Assembly (NCBI GenBank): GCA_945833925.1 | Contig: CAMAFX010000001.1 | Location: forward strand, 1-64,000 | From: an uncultured Prevotellaceae bacterium | GTDB lineage: Bacteria; Bacteroidota; Bacteroidia; Bacteroidales; Bacteroidaceae | Length of the DNA stretch: 64,000 nt | Direction of reading: 5' to 3' | Part shown: piece after piece, positions 8,080 to 16,269 of the stretch | How the letters are laid out: every line of letters begins with the position of its first letter | Position numbering within the stretch: the stretch's first letter is position 1 | Notes under the pieces: generated by a model | The model's database searches: none | Told to the model about the DNA's origin: nothing | Seen by the model: only the letters and a program-made list of their open reading frames with translations | Translations under genes and position numbers: made by a program

Positions 8080-9708
8080 TTATAACTTCTTGATGAGCAG
8101 TTTTGCAACCATTGCCTCAGCCTTCTTCTGAGCAGCCTTGTAAGCCTTTACAGCCTTAGCGTCGCCAGCCTTCTGAGCGTCGTAGAGATCCCAGAGCTTG
8201 AACTTCGCAGCAGCAGCCTTTTGAGCCTCAGTGCTCTTGTTTGCAGCAGCCTCCTGAGCAGCCTCCTGCTGGGGAGTAGCATAAGCGTGGCGGTAGCCCT
8301 GGACTTTGTTCCACTCGCCACGAGTGAAGTCGGGGAACTCAACAGCAGCGCAGTTGTGGTCCATTGACAGAGTACCGAGCTCTGCAAGACAGCACCACTC
8401 AGCGAGGTCGTAAACGTCCATGTCGAGAGGCAGACCGTTCTGCAAGCAGTATACCATACGGATATCCATCATGAAGTCCATACCGCCGTGACCCATCTCA
8501 CGACCCATCTCACCGTACTTGGCAAGGATAGGGTGGTAGTACTTCTTTATGAGAGCAGCCTGCTGCTCAGCGTTGATGAAGGTGTGTGTGCTGAGGTTGT
8601 CCACCTGAGGTGCACCTGTTCCAGCCATTGCACCAGCCTCGATAGCGAAGTGCTCCTCTGGATACTTAGTAGCATAACCCTTAGTACCGGTGAGCTTGAA
8701 CAGACGGTTGTATGGCTGTGGGTTCATCACGTTGTGCTGAATCTCTACAACCTTGCCGTTGGCTGTACGCATAAGGGTGGTTGTGTGGTCGCCATTGCGG
8801 AAGTCTTTGCACTCCTTGCCGGTCTTCTTCTCAACATATTCCTTACCGTGAACACTCTTGGTGTCCATTGCAACGAGTGTAGTGAAGCGGTCGCCACGGT
8901 GAATGTCGAGGCACTGAGCAACGGGGCCAAGGCCGTGTGTGGCGTAAACGTCGCCGCGGTTCTCCTTGTTGTACTTCATACGCCAGTGCAGGCCTTCCTT
9001 GTCGCTGCCGTCGGGGTTCTGCCAGTAGTAGCCCCAGAAGTCGTCGAGGTTGTGGATGTAAGCACCCTCTGCGCGAAGCACCTCACCGAACACACCAGCC
9101 TGAGCCATGTTCAAAGCGTTCAGTTCGTAGTAGTCATAGCAGCAGTTCTCCAGAATCATACAGTGCTTGCGTGTCTTCTCAGAGAGGTTGATAAGCTCCC
9201 AGCACTGCTCGAGGTTCATTGCTGAAGGTACCTCGATGGCTGTGTTCTTGCCATTCTCGAGAGCGCACTTTGCAACGGGGAAGTGGTGATCCCAGTCTGT
9301 TGCCACGTAAACGAGGTCAACGTCGGGGCGCTTGCAGATCTCCTCGTAACCTTTCTCTCCATAGTAGATGTCTGCTGGTGCAAGACCTGCCTTGCGGAGG
9401 TAGTTCTGGCAACCCTCGGCACGATTCTTCTCGTAGTCGCAGAGAGCAACGATCTTCACGCCGGGGATATGGCAGAAACGGTTTACTGCACCAGGACCGC
9501 GCATACCCAGACCGACGAATGCTACACGTACGGTTTCGATTTTGTCAACTGTCAGGCCCAGTGCACTCTTCTGGCCAGCAGGGCGCTGAGGTGTGTCAAC
9601 AACGATTGTTCCCTCGTTCCAATGCCACTTTGTGCTTGGCGAGATGCTCTGAGCGAATGTGCCGATGGCAAAGCTTAGAGCTGCAAGAATCATTGAAATT
9701 CTTCTCAT
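8080..9708 (-). CDS. Secreted Gfo/Idh/MocA-family protein, GH109-type glycosidase
   Basis: A 542-residue protein with a Sec signal peptide (residues 1-19, ending GTFAQ). A Rossmann NAD-binding fold follows, with VAFVGLGMRGPG near residue 62, then the long Gfo/Idh/MocA C-terminal domain containing HGLGPVAQCLDIHRGDRF. The organisation matches GH109, whose known members are NAD-dependent alpha-N-acetylgalactosaminidases that work by redox-assisted elimination. Other retaining or oxidoreductase roles are possible. The last roughly 75 residues are an Ala/Lys/Gln-rich helical tail that is not part of the usual enzyme. It is the last gene of a run with GH16 and GH29 enzymes, but 242 bases of repeats separate it from GH16, so cotranscription is uncertain. 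Confidence 0.82.
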   Translation of the reverse strand: MRRISMILAALSFAIGTFAQSISPSTKWHWNEGTIVVDTPQRPAGQKSALGLTVDKIETVRVAFVGLGMRGPGAVNRFCHIPGVKIVALCDYEKNRAEGCQNYLRKAGLAPADIYYGEKGYEEICKRPDVDLVYVATDWDHHFPVAKCALENGKNTAIEVPSAMNLEQCWELINLSEKTRKHCMILENCCYDYYELNALNMAQAGVFGEVLRAEGAYIHNLDDFWGYYWQNPDGSDKEGLHWRMKYNKENRGDVYATHGLGPVAQCLDIHRGDRFTTLVAMDTKSVHGKEYVEKKTGKECKDFRNGDHTTTLMRTANGKVVEIQHNVMNPQPYNRLFKLTGTKGYATKYPEEHFAIEAGAMAGTGAPQVDNLSTHTFINAEQQAALIKKYYHPILAKYGEMGREMGHGGMDFMMDIRMVYCLQNGLPLDMDVYDLAEWCCLAELGTLSMDHNCAAVEFPDFTRGEWNKVQGYRHAYATPQQEAAQEAAANKSTEAQKAAAAKFKLWDLYDAQKAGDAKAVKAYKAAQKKAEAMVAKLLIKKL

Positions 9709-9739
9709 GTTCTTTTCTTTTGTTAAAGGTTAGTAATAA

Positions 9740-9893
9740 TAGTTGTTTGTTTCTCTTTGTTTGTTTCTCTTTGTTTGTTTCTCTTTGTTTGTTTCTCTTT
9801 GTTTGTTTCTTGTTGGTTGTTTCTCTTTGTTTATTTCTTGTTGGTTGTCTTCTCTTTGTTTATTTCTTGTTGGTTGTCTTCTCTTTGTTTATT
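9740..9893. repeat. Compound tandem repeat, 14-bp then 28/29-bp units
   Basis: Starts with four to five copies of a 14-base unit TTTCTCTTTGTTTG, then shifts to three copies of a 28- or 29-base unit in which TTTCTTGTTGGTTG is joined to the 14-mer. The composition is almost pure T/G/C on the plus strand, so the minus-strand transcript is A/C/G-rich. It lies between the GH16 stop and the GH109 start, and both strands lack a convincing gene. Confidence 0.85.
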
Positions 9894-9920
9894 ATCAACG
9901 AATGTTCCCACGTCCCCTTA

Positions 9921-9950
9921 TTCCCCCTCGGGGGTCAGGGGGGCTGTTTT
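9921..9950. repeat. GC-rich extragenic palindrome after the GH16 gene
   Basis: A CCCCC-TC-GGGGG palindrome followed by a second G-run, directly after the GH16 stop. On the minus strand the segment begins ACAGCCCCCCT. The same 11-mer directly follows the GH105 stop at 7979. It has no T-run on the transcript side, so it is more like a small extragenic palindromic element or a 3-prime stabilising hairpin than a classical terminator. Confidence 0.45.
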
Positions 9951-12950
9951 TTATCTGATCACCTTCCTGCCGTTCACAATCACTATGCCGTGTGCTGGCA
10001 TTCGGTCGTGTCGGATGCCGTCGATGGTGTAGATGCCTCCTCTCTCGTTACGGTCAGATGCCGAACCGTTGCTGTCGCTCTCCATGTCCACAATGCCTGT
10101 AGGCAGGATGGCTGTGTTGCCGTCTTCCTTGAGGTCTTCAGCCAGCTGGTATACGCGACACCAGTCGAAGCGTGTCTCGTAGGTGAACGACGTGTCGGGG
10201 TTGTTTGCCCACGAGCCGTTGCCCACACTCTGGTTCAGTATTATGTAGAACTTCTTATCGTAGGGCCATTCCTTGTTTGCCAGGTTGTCGGGCACGGCTG
10301 TAAACACCTCTGTGCCGTCGATGTACCAAGTCAGTTTTTTTGCTTCCTTCAGCAGTCCGTAGGTGTGCCATTCCCCCTCCATCGTGTAGGGCTTGTTGCC
10401 CCCTCGGCTCTTGTTGCCGTCGCTGTAGTAGTGTATGGTGTGGTAGGCAGTGTTCTCGGTGTTGATGGTTTCCCAGATGTCTATCTCACCGCATTTTGGC
10501 CATCCGCCGGTGGTGTTGTCGGGCATCATCCAGATGGCGGGGAAGTTGCCCGTGTGCTGGCGTGTCTTGGCACGCACCTCAACGTATCCGTGGTTGAAAC
10601 TGAAGTGCTTGCTGGTCTGCTTGGCACCTGTCAGCATGCCTCCGGCACCGTCGCTGATGGCACGGCACACCAGACTGCCGTCCTCGAGGTATGCCACGCG
10701 TGGGTCGTCAGAGATGAAACGGTTCCAAGCCGACGATGCCTTGGGCGACGTCTGCCACAAAGCCTTGTCTATCTCCTCGCCGTCGAACTCGTCGATGCAT
10801 ACGGGCAGGAACCTTGCTTTGTCGCTCATCTCGAAGATTGCGGTCACCGTGATGTCGCCGTATACAGAGTCCTTTGCCAGGTTTATCCTGCCCTTGCTGG
10901 TTCCATCCTGGGCAATCTCGATGGTGTACTCGCTCCACTGCTCTATGCCGTCGGTGCTCCACCGCTCGCCGTCCAGGTTGTAGCCGTGGCGCACGGTGGC
11001 TGTACGACATTCGTAACCATCCAGCAGAGGTTGTGCCACCAGTCCGCAGAACTTGAACGCCACGACCTCCCCGGGCACGCCTGTCGATGTACTTGCGCTG
11101 GTCTGCGTGGTGCTGGTCCATGTCTGTCGGCCTATTATTCGTCCGTGTCTGCTGTCCACCTTCAGCGAACTCAGTTCGGGATAGACATTCACTGTCAGCA
11201 GTTTCTGTTGTGCGCCACTGACGATGACTGCTCTGTAGAAGCCTGGCTCGACGTCGTTGTCGACCCCCTCGGTTGCGTCTTCTGTAACAAGGCTGAACTT
11301 GCCATCGCGGTTGTAGTCGATGTATACCTCAGCGTCTGCATCGTCAGTGGCGAGCTTTTTTCCCAGGCCAACACTCTTTTTCTTGTCGTCGGTAGTTGCG
11401 TCTTCCCTCAGTTCGAGGAACTTCTCGTCTATCATGTAGCCCTCTATCTCCACCTTGTCCGTGCAGAGGATGTCGGCAGGCAGCGTTATCTCGTCGTTCT
11501 TGAACTCGCTGTATCTGTAGAAGCGGTCAAAGTACTGTGGATTGTCGTGCACCAGACTGTCGCCAGTCAACTGGTAACCATATCTTACCCTGATGCCGGA
11601 GTATGTGAAGCCGGGGGCTGGCACCACCCTGATGGTGAGCGGCTGTCCGTATGCCACCTTGAAGTCTTGCAGAGGCTTGTCCATGTTACCGGCAGCGTAT
11701 ATGTCACCGTTAAGCTGGCTTGCCGTTACGCTAACCTCCTTGCCGTGGATGTTCAGCAGTACGTCGACGATGCCTCCGCCGTTGTTGGTGAACAGGTTGC
11801 CTGGTTCGGTGTTGCCGCCCGGGTCGATGCTGTTCCAATCCACCTTGTAGCGCATGCGGTAGAATCCGTTTGCTGTCGCGGAAGGTACCTTGAATGTAGG
11901 CACGCCGTTCTGTATCTGGTTGCCGTTTGCTACCGTCGTACCGTCGCTCTTGTACCATGTGTCGGCAGGCATATATGCGTTGTAACTCACCACGTCGCTG
12001 CCTTCGGCAGGTTTGCCGTTGCTCTGAAGCGATGTGTTGAACGAGCCGTCGTTGCCCCAGTCTACGTATACGTAGCCGTCCATCCACGTGCCGGTGTAGT
12101 TGAAGGTGGGTTTCAGTGTCTCGCCGGACTTGGCGTTGAAGATTACCGATGTCCTGTCTTCGTAGAAGAAACTGCCCAGTCCGCTCACGCTCTGCGCTCC
12201 GTCGCTGCCGCCGCTGATGCCCACGCTGTTCAGACGTCTGTCTGTGCGCGTTGTCTTGGCGGTCTTTTCGAAGTTGGTGGCATAGTTCTCCGTGCTGAAT
12301 CGTGCCGCGGGCTTGTCGTCTATTACTATCTCGTCGATGTAGCAGATGTAGTCGTCGCGGGTACTGCGGTCCGCTATGTCGGGACAAACCACCAGCGAGT
12401 ATATGTCGATGCCGTTCTTCTCCTTCTCCTCGTACGAGAATCCCTTGATGGCGAACACGGCGTCGTACCAGCCGTCCTTGCCTACGCTGGTCGAGCTAAG
12501 GCTCCATGTCTGCTCCACCTCCTGGCTCTGGCCGGCGCGTTCAGAACGCTTTCCTAAGGTAATGAGCATGCAGCGTCCCTCGTCCACCGGACGGTTTATC
12601 ATGACGTGCACGTAGCGTTCTTTCTTGGTCAGGCGGAACGGCTCCTTCAGGTCGACGCGCAATCCGAAGAGATTTCCTGCATAGTGGCTCATCTGCACCC
12701 CGGCAATCTTCTTCGTTGCGTTGGGAGCATAGCCCAGTATGTCGTTTACCTGGTTCAAATGGTTGTCGATGACGGCTGCGTTGGCATCCAGTCTGCCCGT
12801 GCGGAACGGACTCTGTTCCCACGAGTCGTATACGCCTACCGCCTTGTAGTCGTCGGTGTCGAAGCTGATGGTCTGTGCCTTGGCGTGGCTGACTGTCATG
12901 TTCGCCAGCAGTGCGGCAAATCCTAATTTGAGTATGTTGGTCTTCTTCAT
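9951..12950 (-). CDS. Secreted multi-domain GH16 beta-glucanase
   Basis: A 999-residue protein with a signal peptide (about 1-26). Two GEVED-like modules occur around VDWGNDGSF (near 300) and YIDYNRDGKF (near 548). A C-terminal GH16 domain spans about 700-945. The catalytic signature GEIDIWE near 822 provides nucleophile and acid/base Glu residues, as in laminarinases and lichenases. The end (IYTIDGIR ... GIVIVNGRKV) resembles the short type 9 sorting tail of secreted Prevotella proteins. GH16 includes enzymes for beta-1,3- and mixed-linked glucans, agar and xyloglucan. The presence of a GH128-type enzyme further along the window favours beta-1,3-glucan (inference). The start is only 5 bases after the fucosidase stop, so the two are almost certainly one transcript. 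Confidence 0.88.
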   Translation of the reverse strand: MKKTNILKLGFAALLANMTVSHAKAQTISFDTDDYKAVGVYDSWEQSPFRTGRLDANAAVIDNHLNQVNDILGYAPNATKKIAGVQMSHYAGNLFGLRVDLKEPFRLTKKERYVHVMINRPVDEGRCMLITLGKRSERAGQSQEVEQTWSLSSTSVGKDGWYDAVFAIKGFSYEEKEKNGIDIYSLVVCPDIADRSTRDDYICYIDEIVIDDKPAARFSTENYATNFEKTAKTTRTDRRLNSVGISGGSDGAQSVSGLGSFFYEDRTSVIFNAKSGETLKPTFNYTGTWMDGYVYVDWGNDGSFNTSLQSNGKPAEGSDVVSYNAYMPADTWYKSDGTTVANGNQIQNGVPTFKVPSATANGFYRMRYKVDWNSIDPGGNTEPGNLFTNNGGGIVDVLLNIHGKEVSVTASQLNGDIYAAGNMDKPLQDFKVAYGQPLTIRVVPAPGFTYSGIRVRYGYQLTGDSLVHDNPQYFDRFYRYSEFKNDEITLPADILCTDKVEIEGYMIDEKFLELREDATTDDKKKSVGLGKKLATDDADAEVYIDYNRDGKFSLVTEDATEGVDNDVEPGFYRAVIVSGAQQKLLTVNVYPELSSLKVDSRHGRIIGRQTWTSTTQTSASTSTGVPGEVVAFKFCGLVAQPLLDGYECRTATVRHGYNLDGERWSTDGIEQWSEYTIEIAQDGTSKGRINLAKDSVYGDITVTAIFEMSDKARFLPVCIDEFDGEEIDKALWQTSPKASSAWNRFISDDPRVAYLEDGSLVCRAISDGAGGMLTGAKQTSKHFSFNHGYVEVRAKTRQHTGNFPAIWMMPDNTTGGWPKCGEIDIWETINTENTAYHTIHYYSDGNKSRGGNKPYTMEGEWHTYGLLKEAKKLTWYIDGTEVFTAVPDNLANKEWPYDKKFYIILNQSVGNGSWANNPDTSFTYETRFDWCRVYQLAEDLKEDGNTAILPTGIVDMESDSNGSASDRNERGGIYTIDGIRHDRMPAHGIVIVNGRKVIR

Positions 12951-12955
12951 GGCTA

Positions 12956-14464
12956 TCAGTAAATTTCAATGTTAGAGATGAGAGGGCACGACTTGCTGTC
13001 CTCTATGGTAACGCGCACGTACTTGGCACTGTATCCGTTGCCGTAGCTGGCAGACGTGCTGCCGTTGAGCGGGATGATGCGCTTGTATCCGATGGTTGTC
13101 GTGGCTATGTCGCCGCCGCGTCGTGTCCATGTCGTTCCGTCCTCGCTCGTCTCGATGCGGAATGCCTTGACGCGCTGACCCAGTCTGATGGGCTCCTGCA
13201 GCATGACGTATCTCACCTTCTTTGGCTGTTGCCAGCTGAGGGTGATGGTGGCGCTGTTCACTCCGTCGTTGGCTGCCCAGTAGCTGTCCTTGTCACCGTC
13301 GGTAATGTTCTCTGGCTCGTAGTTGCGAGCTGCGCCGGCACTGCGTGTGTCGCTCGTCTCGACGGTGGCGTCCTTGGCAAGGTTGGTGCCCAGTCGCTTG
13401 GTAAGCATGTTGCCAAGCTCCTTCAGTCGGTTGACCGTTGCGTCGGGCAGCAGGCCTGCCGTGTTGGGCGGACAGTTAAGAATGAGTGTGGCGTTGCGAC
13501 CTACCGTCTCAAGGTACATCTTGAAGAGTGTCTCGGCACTCTTCATGTTCTCGCCGCTGTGCCAGAACCATCCCTTGTCGGTTGCCTTGGCGTCGCTCTC
13601 GCCAGCCTCCCATATCCAGCCGTTCTCCATTCCTGTGTTCAGCTGGGCCTGCGAGGCAGAGCCGCGGTCGATGGTTGCCCAGTTGGTCTCGCCGGCATAG
13701 CCAGCCTCGTTGCCTATCCAGCGTGCCTCGCCGCCTTCGCCCCACATCACGCAGTTGGGACATACCTTGTGGACCGAATCGCGCAGGTTGGGCACGTCGT
13801 AGTAGATGCTCTTGTCCACCTGCACGTTGTTGGTGCGTCCGCCATAGTAACCGGTACCGCCGTTGGCACCGTCAAACCACATCTCGAACTGGTCGCTGCC
13901 GTACTCTGCCAGTTCGGCGCACTGCTTCAGGAAGACGTCTGTAACGTACTCGTCCAGTCCGTAGTAGTAGCTGTTGCGGTCCCATGGCGAGATGTAGAAA
14001 CCATATTTCATGTCCAGCTTGCGGGCTGCATCGCCGAAGAGCTGGGGGATGTTGGCTGTACGTCCGTTCTCGTTGCCCGCCTTCTTGATGCTGTGCTCGG
14101 TGGTCTTGGTGGGCCACAGGCAGAAACCGTCGTGATGCTTGACCACGGCTATACCGCCTTTCATGCCGGCAGCCTTGACAGCGCTGAGCCACTGCTCGGG
14201 ATTGGGCTTTGAGGTGGGGGCATAGCGACTCTCGTCCTCGTCTCCGTTGCCCCATTCAGCGTTGGTGAAGGTGTTCATGCCGTAGTGGAAGAACGCATAA
14301 AACTCCGTCTCGTTCCACTTTATCTGTCTCTCGCTTGGCACGGGGTGCACAGGCAACGGCTCGTTGTCCGGATTGCCGAGTGTCTGCTGCTTTAGGGCGA
14401 GCTGGGCGTTCATGCCTGCTGCCACCAGTGCGAGGGATAAGGTCAGTAAGGTCTTTTTCATCAT
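12956..14464 (-). CDS. GH29 alpha-L-fucosidase with F5/8-type C domain
   Basis: A 502-residue secreted enzyme (signal peptide about 1-21, ending GMNAQ). The GH29 TIM barrel covers about residues 40-350. It contains FYAFFHYGMNTFT, KHHDGFCLWPT and the nucleophile region FEMWFDGANG, with the catalytic Asp near residue 197. Residues about 375-502 form an F5/8 type C (discoidin-like) carbohydrate-binding module. GH29 enzymes release alpha-linked L-fucose from host mucin or milk glycans or from plant xyloglucan. The linkage preference cannot be set from sequence alone. It is flanked by the PD40 lipoprotein upstream (71 bases) and the GH16 gene downstream (5 bases), with the same orientation throughout. 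Confidence 0.9.
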   Translation of the reverse strand: MMKKTLLTLSLALVAAGMNAQLALKQQTLGNPDNEPLPVHPVPSERQIKWNETEFYAFFHYGMNTFTNAEWGNGDEDESRYAPTSKPNPEQWLSAVKAAGMKGGIAVVKHHDGFCLWPTKTTEHSIKKAGNENGRTANIPQLFGDAARKLDMKYGFYISPWDRNSYYYGLDEYVTDVFLKQCAELAEYGSDQFEMWFDGANGGTGYYGGRTNNVQVDKSIYYDVPNLRDSVHKVCPNCVMWGEGGEARWIGNEAGYAGETNWATIDRGSASQAQLNTGMENGWIWEAGESDAKATDKGWFWHSGENMKSAETLFKMYLETVGRNATLILNCPPNTAGLLPDATVNRLKELGNMLTKRLGTNLAKDATVETSDTRSAGAARNYEPENITDGDKDSYWAANDGVNSATITLSWQQPKKVRYVMLQEPIRLGQRVKAFRIETSEDGTTWTRRGGDIATTTIGYKRIIPLNGSTSASYGNGYSAKYVRVTIEDSKSCPLISNIEIY

Positions 14465-14535
14465 GTTTGTGTTCTGTTAATTGTTTAGTTTTTCTTGTTG
14501 GTATTACTTGCTTAGCTTGCCTGCTGTGTCGGGCT

Positions 14536-16209
14536 TTACTTGTTCAGCCTGCTTGCACCTGTTGCGATGTCGGCTTCCTTAGGGGCGTTGGGCGAAAGCT
14601 TTGCCTGTATGCTGTCGGCAAAGATAACCTTGGCAAACTCCTGTGGCTTGATAGTGACAGGACCGCGCATGAACTCGGGGATGTTGTACGAGCGCAAAAA
14701 CTCCTGGTGGAAGCTCGGGTTGGCCTGAGGCAGCTCGAATGGGCGTGTGAAGGTGCCGTCCTCGTTCATATGCGCTATGAATGGGCGCGTGAAGTTGCCG
14801 TCGTAGCGGCGCGAAGAGAAGATAACCCACTTGCCGTTGCTCGACCACGAGTGGTAACTGTCCACGTCGGGCGAGTTCAGTTCGCGCAGGCAGCGTGCCT
14901 CGCAGCCGTTCCAACCGGGGAAGGTGGGTGCTTCGCTTGCAGAGCCGAGCTCTGCAACACCCGAACCCTTGGCTGCTTGTTGTGACTTGTTGCCTGCTTG
15001 TGCCTGGGTGGCTTGGGTGAGGTCTATCAGATAGAGGTCGCTGGAGCTGTGCCAGATGTGAAAGACGCCGTAGTCGCCACGTGTGAACATGAGGTAGCGG
15101 CCATCGGGTGAGATGCGGGGCAGGGTGGCACTGCATGTGTCGCCTGAGTTGTAGACCATCTGCTGCGGACCGAACTGGCGTGTCTTCTCGTCGAAGGCGC
15201 GGCGGTACAGGTTGTAGTGTACATCCTGGTAGTTGAGGATGAGGTCGTACTCCTTGGTCCTGCCTGTGCTGTCGTTCATCTCATAGTGAGCCGAGCAATA
15301 GTAAAGATACTTGCCGTCGGGGCTCCAGAAGGGGAAGCAGTCGAGGTCGTTGGTGTCTCTGGGCAGCGGTTGCACTTCCTGCTTCTCCACATCGTAGAGG
15401 ATGAGGTCGGAGTAGGTATCCTGCACCTCTATCTTCTGCTTGTCGTAGGTATGGAAACTCTGTCCGGTGTGGTTGGTAGAGTAGGCTATGAGGGGCAGTG
15501 TGGGGTGCCATGCAGGATATACTCCCGCGCTGGTCATGTTGTCGGAAGCCTTGAGATTCAGTTTCTCTATCTTGCCGTCGTGGGCGATTACCGTTCCGCC
15601 ATGAGCCTGACGTACGTGGAACTGCATTGTGTTGGGGTCGTAGTTCTGGTACGAGTGGCAGTTGATGCACTGTCCGTCCTTCTCGTTGCTGTTTATCATG
15701 TTGCTGTAGATGACCGACTCGTCGAAGTTCTCCAGACAGCGCTGGTTGATGGTCAGTCCCTCGTACGTCACGTAGCTTGGTGCTATCAGTCGGTAGGAGA
15801 TGTATGGGTCGATGCTGTCCTTGCTGACAAACATCTCGAAGGGCTTCATGCGTGTCCAGTTGCCACCGTTCTCTGTGAATACCTCGATGCTGATGGCTCC
15901 GTTGCCGGCGAGTGCTGTCTGCTTTATTTCCTGCCAGTCCTCCTCGTCTATCATTACGCTCTGTTCGCCGATGACCCACTCGTTGTCGCCAGCCTTGATG
16001 CGTGTGACGTAGTTGTCTGCCTCGTTCTCGATGGCGAAGTTGAGGGGAGCAATGTTGCATGGCACTGTCACCCCGGCATAGTCGGGATAGATGTCGGGCA
16101 TGCTCTTGCCCTCGGCAAACTGAGCAGGCACCTCTGCGTTCTTGCATGCTGAGAGGCAGAGCAATGCCAGCAGGAAAATGTATTTTGCGATGTTACGAGA
16201 CTTGTTCAT
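14536..16209 (-). CDS. PD40 beta-propeller lipoprotein with a CxxCH motif
   Basis: A 557-residue lipoprotein: a hydrophobic leader with a lipobox ending at Cys22 (CLSAC). The N-terminal part (about 30-170) is a beta-rich region I do not recognise. CINCH near residues 179-183 is a c-type haem attachment motif, the only one in the protein. Several TolB/PD40-type blade motifs follow: YPAWHPTLPLIAYS, FWSPDGKYLYYC, ISPDGRYLMFTRG and WSSNGKWVIFSS. Similar proteins in Bacteroidetes are often labelled TolB-like or cytochrome-biogenesis-like. No cytochrome maturation genes are near, so haem binding is only possible. It follows the DUF6057 gene by 60 bases, and I believe this pairing recurs in related genomes. 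Its role in the glycan-enzyme run is unknown. Confidence 0.75.
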   Translation of the reverse strand: MNKSRNIAKYIFLLALLCLSACKNAEVPAQFAEGKSMPDIYPDYAGVTVPCNIAPLNFAIENEADNYVTRIKAGDNEWVIGEQSVMIDEEDWQEIKQTALAGNGAISIEVFTENGGNWTRMKPFEMFVSKDSIDPYISYRLIAPSYVTYEGLTINQRCLENFDESVIYSNMINSNEKDGQCINCHSYQNYDPNTMQFHVRQAHGGTVIAHDGKIEKLNLKASDNMTSAGVYPAWHPTLPLIAYSTNHTGQSFHTYDKQKIEVQDTYSDLILYDVEKQEVQPLPRDTNDLDCFPFWSPDGKYLYYCSAHYEMNDSTGRTKEYDLILNYQDVHYNLYRRAFDEKTRQFGPQQMVYNSGDTCSATLPRISPDGRYLMFTRGDYGVFHIWHSSSDLYLIDLTQATQAQAGNKSQQAAKGSGVAELGSASEAPTFPGWNGCEARCLRELNSPDVDSYHSWSSNGKWVIFSSRRYDGNFTRPFIAHMNEDGTFTRPFELPQANPSFHQEFLRSYNIPEFMRGPVTIKPQEFAKVIFADSIQAKLSPNAPKEADIATGASRLNK

Positions 16210-16269
16210 GATGTTGTTGTTGATTCGAGCTGACGATGGTTCGATGATTCGATGGTTCTTTTCTCTCTT

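Noticed and set aside
9740..9893. Possible CRISPR array
   Set aside because: Repeats are directly adjacent with no unique spacers and no cas genes are present.
9743..9958. Hydrophobic small protein on the plus strand over the repeats
   Set aside because: Entirely produced by translation of the T/G/C minisatellite; no start context and no homology-like features.
9219..12557. Very long open frame on the plus strand, opposite the GH109 and GH16 genes
   Set aside because: Its translation is Val/Leu/Cys-rich without domains and mirrors the codon pattern of the opposite GH109 and GH16 genes, which have signal peptides and catalytic motifs.
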